Assembly (NCBI GenBank): GCA_023079485.1
Contig: CM041090.1
Location: 38,156,874-38,220,873, forward strand
Reading direction: 5' to 3'
DNA length: 64,000 nucleotides
Source: Archilochus colubris
Lineage: Eukaryota > Chordata > Aves > Apodiformes > Trochilidae
In this document: positions 61,070 through 64,000 of the stretch, piece after piece
Numbering within the stretch: position 1 is the first letter of the stretch
Layout: every line of letters starts with the position of its first letter
Position numbers and translations under genes: made by a program
Notes under the pieces: model-generated
What the model saw: the letters and a program-made list of their open reading frames with translations, nothing else
Told to the model about the DNA's origin: nothing
The model's database searches: none

Positions 61070-62179
61070 CTGCAAAAAATAAATAAGAAGAATTTCCCAT
61101 GGAACTCTATAACAGGGCAAATTAACATAGTTTTGATTCATTATTTAAAAGAAAAAAATTTAGGCAAATGAATACTTATAGAACTTTTTTTTTTTTTCAA
61201 TCTGAACGTGGCAGATGATGCCAGAGTTCTCCTGTGGCATGGAATCAGTGGAATGTAACAGCAACAAATTTTACAGTAGGTTTAAATTCTGCCACACTTC
61301 CATCAGTTGTTCCAACCTTGAGATGCTCAACAGTCTTTCTCTCTTTTTACCAACAGGCTTTAAAACTGTACAACTTCAGTCTGATTCTACTCTAATGCAA
61401 AATCTAAATGATTTGATTATTTTGGGGCCTGATGCACTGTGGACTCTCAGTACTACACTTGTAGAGAGGAACACTGTCTGCTGGTCACAATTTTGTTTGC
61501 AAAAACAAAGCAAAAAGTGGCCAGACTAACTGCACCGTAGTGTCTCACAGAAGAGCAGAGTGAGGACAGCTTTCTACTGCTCAGAAGAGACCTATCCAAT
61601 TCTTCCTTCATAAAAAAATCTGTAGAATGAGCTGCAGACCCATGCTGGCATCCAGCACAAGGTCTGTGGCATTATTGATGTCTTCCATATGTCCCCTTAT
61701 GAAGGATCTCTCAGTGTACAGGGTGTGCTGGCTGTTGGCTTGAGAGTCAATTTGACTCATGAGATCCTCAGCCAGAATCAAGAACGACAAGAAAAGGAAG
61801 GCATTAAAATCACATTGGAGTTACAGACAGGAAAAAAACACAAACAGAAACATTTTGCTGGATCTCTACTGTTCAAAGGCCCAGAAAACTTTTCCAAGCA
61901 TCAGTCCAATACACTCATTTCCTCTTTTCCAAAATACTCATTTGCAATATATTCACTTGCCTAAGCACAGGTCCAGATACTCATCCCAGCTGGTTTTGTT
62001 CAATCCTTTTCCTGTTTACTGGATCACCAGTAATGGGAATGGCACATCTGCCAACTAAAACCTGGCCTGAACCCAATAATTCAGACCACGTGAGAGCTGC
62101 CACTTTGATGACAGAATCATAGAATTGGTGTGGGGGTTGGGTGTTTGGGGGGGTTGTTGTTTGTTTTTTTGTGGGTGGG

Positions 62180-62346
62180 CCCTGGAACAGGCTGCCCAGG
62201 GGGTGTGGAGTCTCCTCACTGGAGACATTCAAAACCCGTCTGGACACGTTCCTATGTGATGTCTTAGGTGGCCCTGCTCTGGCAGGGGGGGTTGGACTAG
62301 ATGATCTTTCGAGGTCCCTTCAACCCCTAGGATTTTGTTTCATAGG
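62180..62346 (+). mobile_element. CR1 LINE 3' end, different subfamily
   Basis: Sense fragment CCCTGGAACAGGCTGCCCAG, CTGGACACGTTCCTATGTGA, GGTGGCCCTGCTCTGGCAGG and GATGATCTTTCGAGGTCCCT. Its 3' block differs from the other copies here. A stray antisense tail (AGAATCATAGAATTGG, 62112-62127) and a G/T-rich run (62128-62179) precede it. Confidence 0.85.
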
Positions 62347-62660
62347 TAGTTGCAATGCTCCTACTTTGGGCCTTATAAATAATAAATGTTTGACAGTCTT
62401 CAAGTCACCACGATACCCAGTTACTACACAATTTTTAATGTCTGCATATATCAGAATGCTGCTCTTGTACAATTCACTAAACATTCTCAGGCAGTTTTCT
62501 GTTCCAGAATGTTATCCATTCATCCAGTGCATTATTTTTTTGTAAAAATGCCTTTTCCAGACATACCTATTCTGTAACTTCATTATCATGAATTGAATTT
62601 TCAGTTTTCAGATTCTTAGTCCTTAGAGATTTATTACTTGATGATTTACCCAATGTTTAC

Positions 62661-62683
62661 AGCTTGGCCAGTTCACATTCCAG
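62661..62683 (-). pseudogene. LRRC9: Possible LRRC9 relic exon fragment
   Basis: QLECELAKL, then the donor CT|GTAAAC; LRRC9 has TLERELAEL. The acceptor could be TTCTGTCAG at 62684, or one about 21 bases upstream. The match is short and the exon limits unclear. Confidence 0.4.
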
Positions 62684-63940
62684 CTGACAGAAGGACTCTA
62701 CTAAGGTTCAGAAGCAGTGACTTGTGTTAAAGTGTGGCAGGAAAACTCTCTTATTTATGTTTCTCCAAAAGATAAGCCCTCTAGATGTGTACTAAAAAGT
62801 GCACTTGAAAACATCAAAACAGAGAGTTATTGTAATAAATTCAAACTCTTTATTGTCAACAGCAAAAGCTGAATAACTTGGCCAAAGGGACAGCTCTGCT
62901 CTCAGCAGCATCCCCTTCTGTGGTGTACTGGCTCATATCCCAGTGCTAGTCTTATCAATTAGACCCTTGTTTCCTCCAGGCAGCACTGATCTCCCAATGT
63001 GACTTCATTATGTTGCAGGTCCCAGCAAGGAGAAGAGAGTTAGAGGGGACAGTTAAAGTGGAAATCCAGCTTTTTCTCAGACACCTATGGGCAAGGATCA
63101 TTTCTCTCCCCACATGAGATCTCTGTGTGGCACAGGAATCACCCACTGCCTTGTGGAAGCAAAACTCTTTTTGCACTTTTTTTTAAAAGGTAAATCCTTA
63201 GGATCAGCCAAGCTCTATACAGCTGAAGTTAGGAAAAGCAACAGATGGAACTTCTCATTCCTTTCTAATAACAAACAAGGATTTGGGTCCCGAGCATAAA
63301 ATTTCCATAAAACTCTTCTAAAAGAAAGCACTTTAAAGGCATGAATCTTCACTGGCAGAGTCCTTGGTCTGTGCAGCCCTCATCAAAAGAATCTGTTGAC
63401 TCTTGACCAATGTATTTTTAAGGGTTCTTATTTATATAATCAGCAATATTTTTACAATTACTCGTGCACAGACATATGCAAAGAGCTCATTCAAAGTGCG
63501 TTTAAGACCCACAAGGAATGTTTACACACTGCTGTAGAGAAAATCTGTGACATAGGTCTTTTCATTTTATGATACACTGCTGCAGTCTGACTCTAATCCA
63601 TTATGTTGATTATATTATAATTAAAGTGAGGGAATCAGGCTAATCTGTTGGAAATGAGAAAAAAAAGTAACTTGAGAGTTGGGTGACAAAGAGTTTTCCA
63701 ATCTGCAAAAGTTCAGACCTTTCAGAAAGGTTTATAGCATCAACTAGAACAGGAAATAACCACAATAATCTAGGAAATCAGCAGGAAAGTCTTCTGCAAC
63801 CATTTGTACTGGGTGACTAAAAGCAGCAACTTGAAACTCAGATCATCACACTAGGTGAGTATCTTATCCAGGATTCTGGATCTCCAATACTTTCTTTTTG
63901 GAGCAATTCCATTTAAGAGCCCCTTGGTCAAAACACTTAC

Positions 63941-63976
63941 TGGGTTGAGATTCAAATAGGCATGAAGCTGGCTGCA
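63941..63976 (-). pseudogene. LRRC9: Possible LRRC9 relic exon at the window edge
   Basis: A good splice pair (acceptor TTCCAGTTTCAG, donor CCA|GTAAGT) encloses CSQLHAYLNLNP. Position fits the LPCLKDLCLNDP part of LRRC9, but identity is low. Confidence 0.3.
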
Positions 63977-64000
63977 CTGAAACTGGAAATGGATCCCCTG

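Larger units (their letters stand above)
50157..63976 (-). pseudogene. LRRC9: LRRC9 relic (leucine-rich repeat-containing 9), 5' part beyond the right edge
   Basis: Short minus-strand segments align in the correct order with vertebrate LRRC9, a large LRR protein of unclear function. LRRC9 lies upstream of PCNX4 in the same orientation in mammals. From N- to C-terminus they lie at 63976-63941(?), 62683-62661(?), 61069-60952, 60133-60076, 58957-58864, 57128-57072, 56128-55922, 55136-55008, 54644-54455, 52912-52817 and 50219-50157. Intact exons alternate with broken ones: at least four frameshifts and two in-frame stops (near 55968 and 55009), plus lost or weak donors. The phase chain 61069 to 60133 to 58957 is still perfect. 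I infer a gene that lost function in this lineage. A real gene in a poor assembly is the main alternative. The comparison uses the human protein from memory. Confidence 0.8.

Noticed and set aside
61608..61790. Minus-strand 60-codon frame within the LRRC9 interval
   Set aside because: Its sequence does not align with LRRC9 and it lacks splice sites that would join it to neighbouring relic exons.

Overview
This window is nuclear DNA of a bird. The evidence is many copies of the avian CR1 LINE, recognisable by their shared 3' end (the GGTCCCTTCCAACCC-type block followed by ATTCTATG repeats), intron-rich genes and one GC-rich CpG-island promoter. I cannot name the species.

Left part (about 2.7-18.4 kb): a complete gene on the minus strand, PCNX4 (pecanex-like 4, a multipass membrane protein). 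I reconstructed ten coding exons with consistent GT-AG junctions and phases. They give 1183 codons plus a stop, close to the roughly 1170 residues of the mammalian protein. The CpG island at 17.3-18.7 kb holds the likely promoter, with a YY1-type motif, and an untranslated first exon. The last intron contains one CR1 inserted inside another. The first 2.6 kb lie beyond the 3' end of PCNX4, and I recognise no gene there.

Middle (about 18.7-50 kb): no recognisable protein gene apart from doubtful exon relics. It holds scattered CR1 fragments, simple repeats and AT-rich unique DNA.

Right part (about 50-64 kb): a series of short minus-strand segments that align, in the right order, with the leucine-rich-repeat protein LRRC9. 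LRRC9 is the gene expected upstream of PCNX4 in conserved vertebrate synteny. Several exons are intact with matching phases. Others carry frameshifts, in-frame stops and eroded splice donors. I read this as a decayed (unitary) LRRC9 pseudogene whose 5' part runs off the right edge. This is the main discovery of the window.

Inside this relic, at 59,595-59,745, is a 151-bp foldback element. It has perfect 46-bp terminal inverted repeats and is flanked by an 8-9 bp target-site duplication, so it looks like a non-autonomous DNA transposon (MITE). Three CR1 copies of one subfamily are very similar to each other and suggest comparatively recent activity.

LRRC9 comparisons rest on my memory of the human protein, not on a search. 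They are strong as a set but should be confirmed by alignment.
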